Positions 1 to 7,856 are shown, counted from the stretch's first letter. The stretch is DNA of 64,000 nucleotides from Paraburkholderia sartisoli (GCF_900107685.1 NZ_FNRQ01000010.1:1-64000), one strand, 5' to 3'. The notes: generated by a model from the sequence alone, not told the origin. Program-made: numbers and translations.

Positions 1-609
1 GCCGACGCGCTGGACACGTACATCCCGACGCCGGAGCGCGCAGTGGATGGCGCGTTCCTGATGCCGGTGGAAGACGTGTTCTCGATCTCGGGTCGCGGCA
101 CGGTGGTGACGGGTCGCGTTGAGCGTGGCGTGGTGAAGGTCGGTGAGGAAATCGAAATCGTCGGTATCAAGCCGACGGTGAAGACGACGTGCACGGGCGT
201 GGAAATGTTCCGCAAGCTGCTCGACCAGGGTCAGGCGGGCGACAACGTGGGTATCCTGCTGCGCGGCACGAAGCGTGAAGACGTGGAGCGTGGCCAGGTG
301 CTGGCCAAGCCGGGTTCGATCAACCCGCACACGCACTTCACGGCTGAAGTGTACGTGCTGAGCAAGGACGAAGGTGGCCGTCATACGCCGTTCTTCAACA
401 ACTATCGTCCGCAGTTCTACTTCCGTACGACGGACGTGACGGGCTCGATCGAGTTGCCGAAGGACAAGGAAATGGTCATGCCGGGCGACAACGTGTCGAT
501 CACGGTGAAGCTGATCAACCCGATCGCGATGGAAGAAGGCCTGCGCTTCGCCATCCGTGAAGGTGGCCGTACCGTCGGCGCCGGTGTCGTTGCAAAGATC
601 CTCGAGTAA
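1..609 (+). CDS. tuf: Elongation factor Tu, C-terminal part (partial at left edge)
   Basis: The reading frame is open from base 1 and ends at TAA 607-609, giving 202 residues of an EF-Tu that normally has about 396. EF-Tu carries aminoacyl-tRNA to the ribosomal A site as a GTP complex. The part seen starts at the end of the GTPase domain (DTYIPTPERAVDG) and contains the two beta-barrel domains, including VFSISGRGTVVTGRVERG of domain II and the FRTTDVTG segment of domain III. The GTP-binding motifs lie left of the window. It is followed by rpsJ, the usual end of the str operon (rpsL-rpsG-fusA-tuf) in betaproteobacteria. Internal Met or Val codons are not real starts. Confidence 0.98.
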   Translation, partial: ADALDTYIPTPERAVDGAFLMPVEDVFSISGRGTVVTGRVERGVVKVGEEIEIVGIKPTVKTTCTGVEMFRKLLDQGQAGDNVGILLRGTKREDVERGQVLAKPGSINPHTHFTAEVYVLSKDEGGRHTPFFNNYRPQFYFRTTDVTGSIELPKDKEMVMPGDNVSITVKLINPIAMEEGLRFAIREGGRTVGAGVVAKILE

Positions 610-646
610 AATAGACGGATTGCAGTTGTAGTAGATGTGGTGCCCG

Positions 647-694
647 GAGCCGGGCGCCCGCCCGCGGTGGGTGTCCGGCTCTTCGTTCTTTTAT
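647..694 (+). terminator. Hairpin with T-rich tail between tuf and rpsJ
   Basis: Arms GAGCCGGGCGCCC (647-659) and GGGTGTCCGGCTC (669-681) form a 13-bp stem with two G-U pairs and a 9-nt loop, followed by a T-rich run at 682-694. It looks like an intrinsic terminator or attenuator that lowers transcription from tuf into rpsJ. Its efficiency cannot be judged from sequence. Confidence 0.7.
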
Positions 695-738
695 TGTCTG
701 GCGGCGCAACGCTGCCTCGCTCTTTTCAAGGAATCGTC

Positions 739-1050
739 ATGCAGAACCAGAAAATCCGCATTCGCCTGAAGGCTTTCGACTATCGTCTGATCGATCAATC
801 GGCAGCTGAAATCGTTGATACGGCCAAGCGGACTGGCGCTATCGTTCGTGGTCCGGTACCCCTGCCGACCCGTATCCAGCGTTTCGACATCCTGCGCTCG
901 CCGCACGTCAACAAGACGTCGCGTGATCAGCTCGAAATCCGTACGCACCAACGTCTGATGGACATCGTCGATCCGACGGACAAGACCGTTGACGCGCTGA
1001 TGAAGCTCGATCTGCCGGCTGGCGTGGACGTGGAAATCAAGCTGCAATAA
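739..1050 (+). CDS. rpsJ: 30S ribosomal protein S10 (NusE)
   Basis: S10 is a small-subunit head protein that also serves as NusE in transcription antitermination. The 103-residue product MQNQKIRIRLKAFDYRLID has the family's exact usual length. I chose ATG 739 because AAGGA lies just upstream (728-732) and the protein aligns from its first residue; a longer in-frame extension to 637 has no family support. It lies between tuf and the 50S/30S S10 operon but is separated from rplC by a 188-bp gap that contains its own promoter-like element, so it may be transcribed partly with tuf. Confidence 0.98.
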   Translation: MQNQKIRIRLKAFDYRLIDQSAAEIVDTAKRTGAIVRGPVPLPTRIQRFDILRSPHVNKTSRDQLEIRTHQRLMDIVDPTDKTVDALMKLDLPAGVDVEIKLQ

Positions 1051-1100
1051 GGCTTTCGGGCAGCACCCGGCTCATCGGGTGATGCTAAGTCATTGATTGC

Positions 1101-1142
1101 TTGCGGAAAACGAAAAGCCTCGCTATAATGCAAGGCTTTTCG
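1101..1142 (+). promoter_or_regulatory. Sigma70-type promoter inside a palindrome, upstream of rplC
   Basis: -35 TTGCGG (1101-1106), 17-bp spacer, perfect -10 TATAAT (1124-1129). The -10 box sits in the loop of a perfect 10-bp inverted repeat, CGAAAAGCCT (1111-1120) and AGGCTTTTCG (1133-1142), so the same DNA can form a hairpin ending in TTTT. It is placed to drive the rplC-rpsQ cluster and may also end rpsJ transcripts. Confidence 0.75.
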
Positions 1143-1238
1143 CGCATTTGCGCAAAAAAGTCGGTGCTATTCAGTTCGAAAAACACCGGCATTTTGTAAA
1201 TTAGCCCCGACCAATCGCAGTCGGGAATGGAGAAAACG

Positions 1239-1898
1239 ATGAGCCTTGGACTCGTAGGTCGCAAGGTTGGCATGACCCGTATCTTCACGGCTGACGGGGA
1301 TTCGATTCCCGTAACCGTGCTGGACGTGTCCGACAACCGCGTGACGCAGATCAAGACTGTTGAAACCGACGGCTACACCGCCGTTCAGGTTGCATTCGGT
1401 ACCCGCCGTGCATCGCGTGTGACGAAGCCGCTGGCAGGTCATCTTGCCAAAGCAGGCGTCGAAGCCGGCGAAATCCTCAAGGAATTCAAGATCGATGCCA
1501 CCAAGGCTGCCGAGCTGTCGAATGGCGCCGTGGTCGGTCCCGACCTCTTCGAAGTAGGCCAGAAGGTCGACGTGCAAGGCGTGTCGATCGGTAAGGGCTA
1601 CGCCGGTACCATCAAGCGTTACAACTTCGCATCTGGCCGTGCATCGCACGGTAACTCGCGCTCGCACAACGTGCCGGGTTCGATCGGTATGGCGCAGGAT
1701 CCGGGTCGTGTTTTCCCGGGTAAGCGCATGACCGGTCACATGGGTGACGACACCGTAACCGTGCAAAACCTCGAAATCGCTCGTATCGACGCCGACCGCA
1801 AGCTGTTGCTGGTCAAGGGTGCTGTTCCGGGCGCGAAGGGCGGCAAGGTTTTCGTGACGCCGGCTGTGAAGACGCGCGCCGTGAAAGGAGCGAAATAA
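1239..1898 (+). CDS. rplC: 50S ribosomal protein L3
   Basis: L3 binds 23S rRNA near the peptidyl-transferase centre and starts large-subunit assembly. The product MSLGLVGRKVGMTRIFT is 219 residues; the central VQGVSIGKGYAGTIKRYNF and GSIGMAQDPGRVFPGKRMTGHMG loop segments are typical of L3. An upstream in-frame ATG at 1227 is rejected because the TGGAG ribosome binding site at 1228-1232 overlaps it and fits ATG 1239 with a 6-nt spacer. The stop overlaps the rplD start by one base (TAATG), so the two are translationally coupled. Confidence 0.97.
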   Translation: MSLGLVGRKVGMTRIFTADGDSIPVTVLDVSDNRVTQIKTVETDGYTAVQVAFGTRRASRVTKPLAGHLAKAGVEAGEILKEFKIDATKAAELSNGAVVGPDLFEVGQKVDVQGVSIGKGYAGTIKRYNFASGRASHGNSRSHNVPGSIGMAQDPGRVFPGKRMTGHMGDDTVTVQNLEIARIDADRKLLLVKGAVPGAKGGKVFVTPAVKTRAVKGAK

Positions 1899-2518
1899 TG
1901 GAACTTAAGCTCCTGAATGCCAATGGTCAGGAAGGTGCAGCTGTTAGCGCGTCGGACGTCGTGTTCGGCCGTGACTACAACGAAGCCCTGATTCACCAGG
2001 TCGTGGTCGCCTACCAGGCGAATGCCCGTAGCGGCAACCGCGCGCAGAAGGATCGTGAGCAGGTCAAGCACACGACCAAGAAGCCGTGGCGCCAGAAGGG
2101 TACGGGCCGCGCTCGTGCCGGTATGTCGTCGAGCCCGTTGTGGCGCGGCGGTGGCCGTATCTTCCCGAATTCGCCGGAAGAAAACTTTTCGCACAAGGTC
2201 AACAAGAAGATGCATCGCGCAGGTCTCTGCTCGATCTTCTCGCAGCTGGCCCGTGAAGGCCGTATCTCGGTGGTCGACGAGCTGACGCTCGAAGCACCGA
2301 AGACGAAGCTGCTGGCTGAAAAATTCAAGGCGATGGGTCTCGACTCCGTGCTGGTCATTACCGACACGGTTGACGAAAACCTGTACCTCGCGTCGCGCAA
2401 CCTCGCCCACGTGGCAGTTGTCGAGCCGCGTTACGCCGACCCGCTCTCGCTGATCTACTTCAAGAAGATCCTGATCACGAAGGCTGCGGTCGCCCAGATC
2501 GAGGAGTTGCTGTCATGA
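1898..2518 (+). CDS. rplD: 50S ribosomal protein L4
   Basis: L4 is a large-subunit protein lining the exit tunnel; in E. coli it also autoregulates the S10 operon. The 206-residue product starts MELKLLNANGQEGAAVSASD and holds the basic loop KKPWRQKGTGRARAG and the WRGGGRIFPN segment that reach into the tunnel. The start overlaps the rplC stop and the end overlaps rplW by four bases (ATGA). I see no obvious E. coli-type L4-binding leader upstream of rpsJ; the rplC promoter region at 1101-1238 is the likelier control point here. Confidence 0.98.
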   Translation: MELKLLNANGQEGAAVSASDVVFGRDYNEALIHQVVVAYQANARSGNRAQKDREQVKHTTKKPWRQKGTGRARAGMSSSPLWRGGGRIFPNSPEENFSHKVNKKMHRAGLCSIFSQLAREGRISVVDELTLEAPKTKLLAEKFKAMGLDSVLVITDTVDENLYLASRNLAHVAVVEPRYADPLSLIYFKKILITKAAVAQIEELLS

Positions 2519-2829
2519 GCGAGATTCGCAAGAACGATCATCGTTTGATGCAGGTTCTGCTCGCGCCGGTGATCTCCGAAAAGGCGACGCTGGTGGCCGA
2601 CAAGAACGAGCAGGTTGTGTTCGAAGTTGCGCCGGATGCTACGAAGCAGGAAGTCAAGGCTGCTGTCGAACTGCTGTTCAAGGTGGAAGTCGACTCCGTC
2701 AATGTGCTGGTCGCGAAGGGCAAAGCCAAGCGCTTTGGTCGCTTCATGGGCAAGCGCAAGGACGTGAAGAAGGCGTATGTCTGCCTGAAGCCGGGTCAGG
2801 AAATCAACTTTGAAGCGGAGGCCAAGTAA
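2515..2829 (+). CDS. rplW: 50S ribosomal protein L23
   Basis: L23 sits at the polypeptide exit of the ribosome and is the docking site for trigger factor and SRP. The 104-residue product has the conserved LLAPVISEKATLVADKNEQ start region and the VDSVNVLVAKGKAKRFGRFMG basic loop. ATG 2515 overlaps the rplD TGA, and the stop lies 2 bp before the rplB ATG, typical tight packing for this operon. Length matches betaproteobacterial L23. Confidence 0.98.
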   Translation: MSEIRKNDHRLMQVLLAPVISEKATLVADKNEQVVFEVAPDATKQEVKAAVELLFKVEVDSVNVLVAKGKAKRFGRFMGKRKDVKKAYVCLKPGQEINFEAEAK

Positions 2830-2831
2830 TC

Positions 2832-3659
2832 ATGGCAATCGTTAAAGTTAAGCCGACTTCGCCGGGTCGCCGCGCGATGGTCAAGGTGGTCAACAAGGAT
2901 CTGCACAAGGGCAAGCCGTACGCACCGCTGCTCGACTCGCAGAGCGTGACCGCCGGCCGTAACAACAACGGCCACATCACCACGCGCCATAAGGGCGGTG
3001 GTCATAAGCAGCAATATCGTATCGTCGACTTCCGTCGTACGAAAGACGGCATTCCGGCGAAGGTCGAGCGTCTCGAGTATGACCCGAACCGTAGCGCGAA
3101 CATCGCGCTGGTTCTGTACGCAGACGGTGAGCGCAAGTACATCATCGCGCCGAAGGGTGTGACGGTTGGTCAGCAACTGATGTCGGGTTCGGAAGCTCCG
3201 ATCCGTGCAGGTAACACGCTGCCGATCCGTAACATTCCGGTTGGTACGACGATTCACTGCATCGAAATGCTGCCGGGCAAGGGCGCGCAAATGGCGCGTT
3301 CGGCCGGTACATCGGCGATGCTGCTGGCTCGTGAAGGCATCTACGCACAGGTCCGCCTGCGTTCGGGTGAAATCCGCCGCGTTCACGTCGAATGCCGCGC
3401 GACGATTGGTGAAGTTGGCAACGAAGAGCACAGCCTCCGTCAAATCGGTAAGGCTGGCGCGAACCGCTGGCGCGGTATCCGCCCGACGGTGCGTGGCGTT
3501 GCAATGAACCCGGTCGATCACCCGCACGGTGGTGGTGAAGGCAAGACGGCTGCAGGTCGCGATCCGGTGAGCCCGTGGGGCACGCCGACGAAGGGTTATC
3601 GTACCCGCAGCAACAAGCGCACGACGAGCATGATCGTCCAGCGCCGTCACAAGCGCTAA
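2832..3659 (+). CDS. rplB: 50S ribosomal protein L2
   Basis: L2 is one of the most conserved large-subunit proteins; it is needed for subunit association and peptidyl-transferase activity. The 275-residue product begins MAIVKVKPTSPGRRAM. It has the NNNGHITTRHKGGGHKQQYR segment, the RNA-binding core, and the C-terminal GVAMNPVDHPHGGGEGK loop whose histidine lies at the peptidyl-transferase centre. It follows rplW by 2 bp and precedes rpsS with an AAGGAG site (3658-3663). Confidence 0.99.
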   Translation: MAIVKVKPTSPGRRAMVKVVNKDLHKGKPYAPLLDSQSVTAGRNNNGHITTRHKGGGHKQQYRIVDFRRTKDGIPAKVERLEYDPNRSANIALVLYADGERKYIIAPKGVTVGQQLMSGSEAPIRAGNTLPIRNIPVGTTIHCIEMLPGKGAQMARSAGTSAMLLAREGIYAQVRLRSGEIRRVHVECRATIGEVGNEEHSLRQIGKAGANRWRGIRPTVRGVAMNPVDHPHGGGEGKTAAGRDPVSPWGTPTKGYRTRSNKRTTSMIVQRRHKR

Positions 3660-3669
3660 GGAGTAAGCA

Positions 3670-3945
3670 ATGGCACGTTCTGTAAAAAAAGGTCCGTTCT
3701 GCGACGCCCATTTGCTGAAGAAAGTCGAGTCGGCAGCTGCTTCGCGTGACAAGAAGCCGATCAAAACCTGGTCGCGCCGTTCGACGATTCTGCCAGATTT
3801 CATCGGCCTGACGATTGCCGTGCATAACGGCCGTCAACACGTTCCGGTGTATATCTCGGAAAACATGGTCGGCCACAAGCTTGGCGAGTTCGCATTGACC
3901 CGGACGTTCAAGGGTCATGCGGCCGACAAGAAGGCCAAGAAATAA
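3670..3945 (+). CDS. rpsS: 30S ribosomal protein S19
   Basis: S19 binds the 3' domain of 16S rRNA in the small-subunit head next to S13. The 91-residue product MARSVKKGPFCDAHLLKKVE ends in a lysine-rich tail (GHAADKKAKK), as in other family members. The ribosome binding site AAGGAG overlaps the rplB stop. Length, start and neighbours all fit the S10 operon order L2-S19-L22. Confidence 0.98.
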   Translation: MARSVKKGPFCDAHLLKKVESAAASRDKKPIKTWSRRSTILPDFIGLTIAVHNGRQHVPVYISENMVGHKLGEFALTRTFKGHAADKKAKK

Positions 3946-3956
3946 GGGGTATCAAG

Positions 3957-4286
3957 ATGGAAGTGAAAGCAATTCATCGCGGTGCCCGCATCTCGGCGCA
4001 GAAAACGCGCCTTGTGGCTGACCAGATCCGCGGTTTGCCGGTCGACAAGGCGCTGAACGTTCTGACGTTCTCGCCGAAGAAGGCTGCGGGAATCGTGAAA
4101 AAGGTCGTGCTGTCGGCGATCGCGAATGCGGAGCACAACGAAGGCGCCGATATCGATGAGCTCAAGATCACGAGCATCTACATCGACAAGGCCGCCTCTC
4201 TCAAGCGTTTCACTGCGCGCGCTAAAGGCCGCGGTAATCGCATCGAGAAGCAATCCTGTCACATCACTGTGACGGTCGGAAATTAA
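3957..4286 (+). CDS. rplV: 50S ribosomal protein L22
   Basis: L22 lines the nascent peptide tunnel and contacts all 23S rRNA domains. The 109-residue product MEVKAIHRGARISAQKTRLV has the long beta-hairpin sequence SLKRFTARAKGRGNRIEKQS near its end, which forms the tunnel constriction with L4 and is a common site of macrolide-resistance changes. No insertion or deletion is visible there. Preceded by GGGGT and 11 bp after rpsS. Confidence 0.98.
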   Translation: MEVKAIHRGARISAQKTRLVADQIRGLPVDKALNVLTFSPKKAAGIVKKVVLSAIANAEHNEGADIDELKITSIYIDKAASLKRFTARAKGRGNRIEKQSCHITVTVGN

Positions 4287-4297
4287 GGGGTCATACG

Positions 4298-5104
4298 ATG
4301 GGACAAAAAATTCATCCGACTGGCTTCCGTTTGGCCGTCAGCCGTAATTGGGCATCGCGTTGGTACGCGAACAACACCAATTTCGCGGCGATGTTGCAGG
4401 AAGACATCGGTGTTCGTGAATACCTGAAGAAGAAGCTGAAGAACGCTTCGGTTGGTCGCGTCGTTATCGAGCGTCCGGCGAAAAACGCGCGCATCACGAT
4501 TTATAGCTCGCGTCCGGGTGTGGTCATCGGCAAGAAGGGCGAGGATATTGAGCTGTTGAAGTCGGAACTGCAACGCCGCATGGGCGTTCCGGTCCACGTC
4601 AACATCGAGGAAATCCGCAAGCCGGAAACCGATGCGCAACTGATCGCCGATTCGATCACGCAACAGCTCGAGCGCCGGATCATGTTCCGCCGCGCGATGA
4701 AGCGTGCGATGCAAAACGCCATGCGTCTGGGTGCTCAGGGCATCAAGATCATGAGCGCCGGCCGTCTGAACGGTATCGAAATCGCTCGTACCGAGTGGTA
4801 TCGCGAAGGTCGCGTGCCCCTTCATACGCTGCGTGCTGATATCGATTACGCGACTTCGGAAGCGAAAACGACGTACGGCATCATCGGCGTGAAGGTGTGG
4901 GTCTACAAGGGCGACACGCTCGGCCGCAACGACGCACCGGTGGTCGAAGAAGTCGCCGAAGAAAAGCGTCCGCGCCGCAACGCACGTCCGGGTGGCGATC
5001 GCCGTCCGCGTCGCGATGGTGAAGGCGGTGGCCCGGCAGGTGCGCGCCGTGGCGCTCCCCGTCGTACGGGCGGTGCCGGCGGCGACGGTAAGACTGGAGA
5101 ATAA
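4298..5104 (+). CDS. rpsC: 30S ribosomal protein S3 with long basic C-terminal tail
   Basis: S3 forms part of the mRNA entry channel of the 30S subunit. The 268-residue product has the N-terminal MGQKIHPTGFRL, the KH-type GVVIGKKGEDIELL motif (near residues 70-80) and the C-terminal S3 domain. E. coli S3 has 233 residues; the extra 35 here form a basic, glycine-rich tail (RPRRNARPGGDRRPRRDGEGG and onward), which is common in Burkholderiaceae. The tail probably extends along the entry channel, but that is inference. The rplP ATG follows 2 bp after the stop. Confidence 0.98.
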   Translation: MGQKIHPTGFRLAVSRNWASRWYANNTNFAAMLQEDIGVREYLKKKLKNASVGRVVIERPAKNARITIYSSRPGVVIGKKGEDIELLKSELQRRMGVPVHVNIEEIRKPETDAQLIADSITQQLERRIMFRRAMKRAMQNAMRLGAQGIKIMSAGRLNGIEIARTEWYREGRVPLHTLRADIDYATSEAKTTYGIIGVKVWVYKGDTLGRNDAPVVEEVAEEKRPRRNARPGGDRRPRRDGEGGGPAGARRGAPRRTGGAGGDGKTGE

Positions 5105-5106
5105 CG

Positions 5107-5523
5107 ATGCTGCAACCGAAACGCAGAAAGTATCGCAAAGAGCAGAAGGGTCGTAACACCGGTATCGCAACCCGCGGCAACGCGGTGTCGTTCGGTGAAT
5201 TCGGCCTGAAGGCTATCGGTCGTGGTCGTTTGACCGCGCGCCAGATTGAAGCGGCGCGTCGTGCAATGACGCGTCACATCAAGCGTGGTGGCCGCATCTG
5301 GATCCGTATCTTCCCGGACAAGCCGATCTCGCACAAGCCGGCGGAAGTACGTATGGGTAACGGTAAAGGTAACCCTGAGTACTACGTCGCGGAGATTCAA
5401 CCGGGCAAGATGCTGTACGAAATGGACGGCGTAACCGAAGAGCTGGCACGCGAAGCGTTCCGTCTGGCTGCAGCAAAGCTGCCGCTGAAGACGAGCTTCA
5501 TCGTGCGTCAGCTCGGCGCCTAA
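5107..5523 (+). CDS. rplP: 50S ribosomal protein L16
   Basis: L16 binds 5S/23S rRNA near the A-site tRNA. The 138-residue product MLQPKRRKYRKEQKGRNTGI carries the conserved GRIWIRIFPDKPISHKPAEVRMGNGKG block, including the arginine that is hydroxylated by RoxA-type enzymes in some bacteria. Length is typical. It is followed by a TAAGGAG site that serves rpmC. Confidence 0.98.
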   Translation: MLQPKRRKYRKEQKGRNTGIATRGNAVSFGEFGLKAIGRGRLTARQIEAARRAMTRHIKRGGRIWIRIFPDKPISHKPAEVRMGNGKGNPEYYVAEIQPGKMLYEMDGVTEELAREAFRLAAAKLPLKTSFIVRQLGA

Positions 5524-5533
5524 GGAGTAGATG

Positions 5534-5728
5534 ATGAAGGCTTCCGAACTTCACCAGAAAGATCAGGCCGCGCTCAACAAGGAGCTGTCGGACCTGTTGA
5601 AGGCGCAATTCGGCCTGCGCATGCAACTCGCGACCCAGCAGCTCACGAACACGAGCCAGCTGAAGAAAGTTCGTCGCGATATCGCTCGTGTGCGGACCGT
5701 CCTGACTGAGAAGGCGAACCAGAAATGA
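5534..5728 (+). CDS. rpmC: 50S ribosomal protein L29
   Basis: L29 lies at the tunnel exit next to L23. The 64-residue, two-helix product MKASELHQKDQAALNKEL ends VRTVLTEKANQK. Two ATGs are adjacent (5531 and 5534); I chose 5534 because AAGGAG (5522-5527) is then 6 nt away and family members start MKAS. The stop overlaps the rpsQ start (ATGA). Confidence 0.95.
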   Translation: MKASELHQKDQAALNKELSDLLKAQFGLRMQLATQQLTNTSQLKKVRRDIARVRTVLTEKANQK

Positions 5729-5997
5729 ACGATAGCGTAAAAACCTCGCTCAAGCGGACGCTGGTCGGCAAGGTCGTCAGCAACAAGATGGACAAGACGG
5801 TCACCGTGCTGGTCGAGCACCGCGTGAAGCACCCGATTTATGGCAAGTACGTCGTGCGTTCGAAGAAGTACCACGCACACGACGACGCAAACATGTACAA
5901 CGAGGGTGACCTCGTTGAAATCCAGGAGACTCGCCCGATTTCGAAGACGAAGGCCTGGACCGTGGCTCGCCTGATCGAAGCTGCTCGCGTCATCTGA
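5725..5997 (+). CDS. rpsQ: 30S ribosomal protein S17
   Basis: S17 is a primary 16S rRNA-binding protein of the OB-fold type. The 90-residue product contains the family signature KRTLVGKVVSNKMDKTVTVLVE and the loop HPIYGKYVVRSKKYHAHD. It is the last gene before a 289-bp gap, so this marks the end of the S10 block proper and the start of the spc block at rplN. Confidence 0.98.
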   Translation: MNDSVKTSLKRTLVGKVVSNKMDKTVTVLVEHRVKHPIYGKYVVRSKKYHAHDDANMYNEGDLVEIQETRPISKTKAWTVARLIEAARVI

Positions 5998-6040
5998 CGC
6001 CGCAAGTTGTAGAAGTAGTTGAAATCGCAGTAAGTTTCGC

Positions 6041-6077
6041 TTGCAAGACCGGGATTATTTGTTATAATCTCGGTCTT
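6041..6077 (+). promoter_or_regulatory. Promoter overlapping a strong palindrome, upstream of rplN
   Basis: -35 TTGCAA (6041-6046), 16-bp spacer, -10 TATAAT (6063-6068). The -10 overlaps the right arm of an inverted repeat: AAGACCGGGATTAT (6045-6058) and ATAATCTCGGTCTT (6064-6077), 13 of 14 positions complementary, loop 5 nt, followed by CCCTCTTTT. It could act as the promoter of the spc operon and as a terminator for the S10 operon. The remaining leader (6078-6286) is GC-rich and I see no further recognisable element in it. Confidence 0.75.
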
Positions 6078-6286
6078 CCCTCTTTTATGGGAGCCCCGTC
6101 GCGGGCGAAGTTGGTGGGGGGAGCGGTTCGGGCGCCAGTCTGTTCCGAAGGATTCACCGGATTGCGATGGCGGGTTTCGTTTGCCGTCGCTGCTGTTCTA
6201 ACCCAAGCAGCCGATTGGCTGACGGGACCAAGACTGACCGGGTGCGCCATGGTGGTGTGACCGGATTAAGTTGGGAAAGATAAACC

Positions 6287-6655
6287 ATGATCCAGACCGA
6301 AACTCGGCTTGAAGTGGCCGACAACACAGGTGCGCGTGAAGTCATGTGCATCAAGGTGCTCGGCGGCTCGAAGCGTCGTTATGCCAGCATTGGCGACATC
6401 ATCAAGGTGACCGTCAAAGAAGCAACGCCGCGCGGGCGCGTGAAGAAAGGCGAAATTTATAACGCCGTGGTGGTCCGTACCGCCAAGGGTGTGCGCCGTC
6501 AGGACGGCTCGCTGATCAAGTTCGACGGCAACGCAGCTGTGCTGTTGAATGCCAAGCTCGAGCCCATTGGCACCCGTATTTTCGGGCCTGTCACGCGCGA
6601 GTTGCGCAGCGAACGATTCATGAAGATCGTTTCGCTGGCACCTGAAGTGCTGTAA
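6287..6655 (+). CDS. rplN: 50S ribosomal protein L14
   Basis: L14 lies at the subunit interface, forms bridge B8 and is the binding site of the silencing factor RsfS. The 122-residue product MIQTETRLEVADNTGAREVMCIKVLGG is near-identical in length to all bacterial L14. GGGAAAG before the ATG acts as ribosome binding site. It opens the spc operon and is separated from rpsQ by a promoter-bearing gap. Confidence 0.98.
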   Translation: MIQTETRLEVADNTGAREVMCIKVLGGSKRRYASIGDIIKVTVKEATPRGRVKKGEIYNAVVVRTAKGVRRQDGSLIKFDGNAAVLLNAKLEPIGTRIFGPVTRELRSERFMKIVSLAPEVL

Positions 6656-6664
6656 GGAGTCGCG

Positions 6665-6973
6665 ATGAACAAGATTCGCAAAGGTGACGAAGTTATCGTC
6701 ATCACCGGCAAAGATAAAGGCAAGCGCGGCGTCGTGCTGTCCGTTGGCGAAGGCAAAGTGATTGTCGAGGGTATCAACCTCGTCAAGAAGCACGTCAAGC
6801 CGAACCCGATGAAGGGAACGACGGGCGGTGTGGAAGCCAAGACGATGCCGCTGCAAATTTCGAACGTCGCATTGGTCGACGCGAATGGCAAGGCGTCGCG
6901 TGTAGGCATCAAGGTCGAAGGAGACAAGAAAGTCCGTTTCCTTAAGACGACCGGTGCTGAGCTGAGCGCCTGA
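6665..6973 (+). CDS. rplX: 50S ribosomal protein L24
   Basis: L24 is an assembly initiator that binds the 5' end of 23S rRNA. The 102-residue product MNKIRKGDEVIVITGKDKGKRG has the KOW motif in the first 30 residues and the KHVKPNPMKGTTGG segment. TAAGGAG overlaps the rplN stop and serves this gene. Order rplN-rplX-rplE is the standard spc order. Confidence 0.98.
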   Translation: MNKIRKGDEVIVITGKDKGKRGVVLSVGEGKVIVEGINLVKKHVKPNPMKGTTGGVEAKTMPLQISNVALVDANGKASRVGIKVEGDKKVRFLKTTGAELSA

Positions 6974-6989
6974 CGCTGCGGAGTAAAAA

Positions 6990-7529
6990 ATGGCTCGTTT
7001 GCAAGAATTTTACAAAGAGAAGGTTGTACCCGGCCTCGTCGAGAAGTTCGGTTACAAATCCGTGATGGAAGTGCCGCGCATCACCAAGATCACCCTGAAC
7101 ATGGGTGTGGGTGAGGCGATTGCGGACAAAAAAGTCATCGAGAACGCTATTGGCGACCTCACGAAGATTGCTGGCCAGAAGCCTGTGATCACGAAGGCAC
7201 GCAAGGCAATCGCTGGCTTCAAGATCCGTCAGGGCTATCCGATCGGTGCAATGGTCACGTTGCGTGGTCAAGCGATGTACGAATTTCTCGACCGTTTCGT
7301 GACGGTTGCGCTCCCCCGGGTGCGTGACTTCCGTGGCGTGTCGGGTCGTGCGTTCGATGGTCGCGGCAACTACAACATCGGTGTGAAAGAGCAGATCATT
7401 TTCCCCGAAATCGACTACGACAAAATCGACGCGCTGCGTGGGCTGAACATCAGCATCACGACGACTGCGAAGACCGACGACGAAGCAAAGGCTCTGCTCG
7501 CCAGCTTCAAGTTCCCGTTCAGAAACTGA
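6990..7529 (+). CDS. rplE: 50S ribosomal protein L5
   Basis: L5 binds 5S rRNA and contacts P-site tRNA and S13. The 179-residue product starts MARLQEFYKEKVVPGLVEKFG and contains the family signature PRITKITLNMGVGEA and the P-site loop region SGRAFDGRGNYNIGVKEQIIFPEI. Length matches E. coli L5 (179). CGGAG before ATG 6990 is the ribosome binding site. Next comes rpsN 7 bp later. Confidence 0.98.
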   Translation: MARLQEFYKEKVVPGLVEKFGYKSVMEVPRITKITLNMGVGEAIADKKVIENAIGDLTKIAGQKPVITKARKAIAGFKIRQGYPIGAMVTLRGQAMYEFLDRFVTVALPRVRDFRGVSGRAFDGRGNYNIGVKEQIIFPEIDYDKIDALRGLNISITTTAKTDDEAKALLASFKFPFRN

Positions 7530-7536
7530 GGTTACC

Positions 7537-7842
7537 GTGGCTAAACTGGCACTGATCGAACGTGAAAAGAAGCGTGCACGCCTCGCGGCCAAGTTCGCTC
7601 CCAAGCGCACTGAGCTGAAGGCGGTCATCGACGACCAAAGCAAGTCGGATGAAGAGCGTTATGCAGCCCGTCTGGAACTGCAGCAACTGCCGCGCAACTC
7701 TAACCCGACCCGTAAGCGCAATCGTTGCGCGATCACCGGTCGCCCGCGCGGCACGTTCCGTAAATTCGGGCTGGCGCGTAACAAGATTCGCGAAATCGCG
7801 TTCCGCGGCGAGATCCCTGGCCTGACCAAGGCGAGCTGGTAA
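7537..7842 (+). CDS. rpsN: 30S ribosomal protein S14 (zinc-free form)
   Basis: S14 is a head protein of the small subunit. The product (V/M)AKLALIEREKKRARLA is 101 residues, the long form without the CxxC zinc motifs of the short S14 type. The start is GTG 7537, supported by GAGG (7528-7531) and by alignment to the family from its first residue. Conserved RNRCAITGRPRG lies in the C-terminal half. Confidence 0.97.
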   Translation: MAKLALIEREKKRARLAAKFAPKRTELKAVIDDQSKSDEERYAARLELQQLPRNSNPTRKRNRCAITGRPRGTFRKFGLARNKIREIAFRGEIPGLTKASW

Positions 7843-7856
7843 TAGGAGAAACGTAA

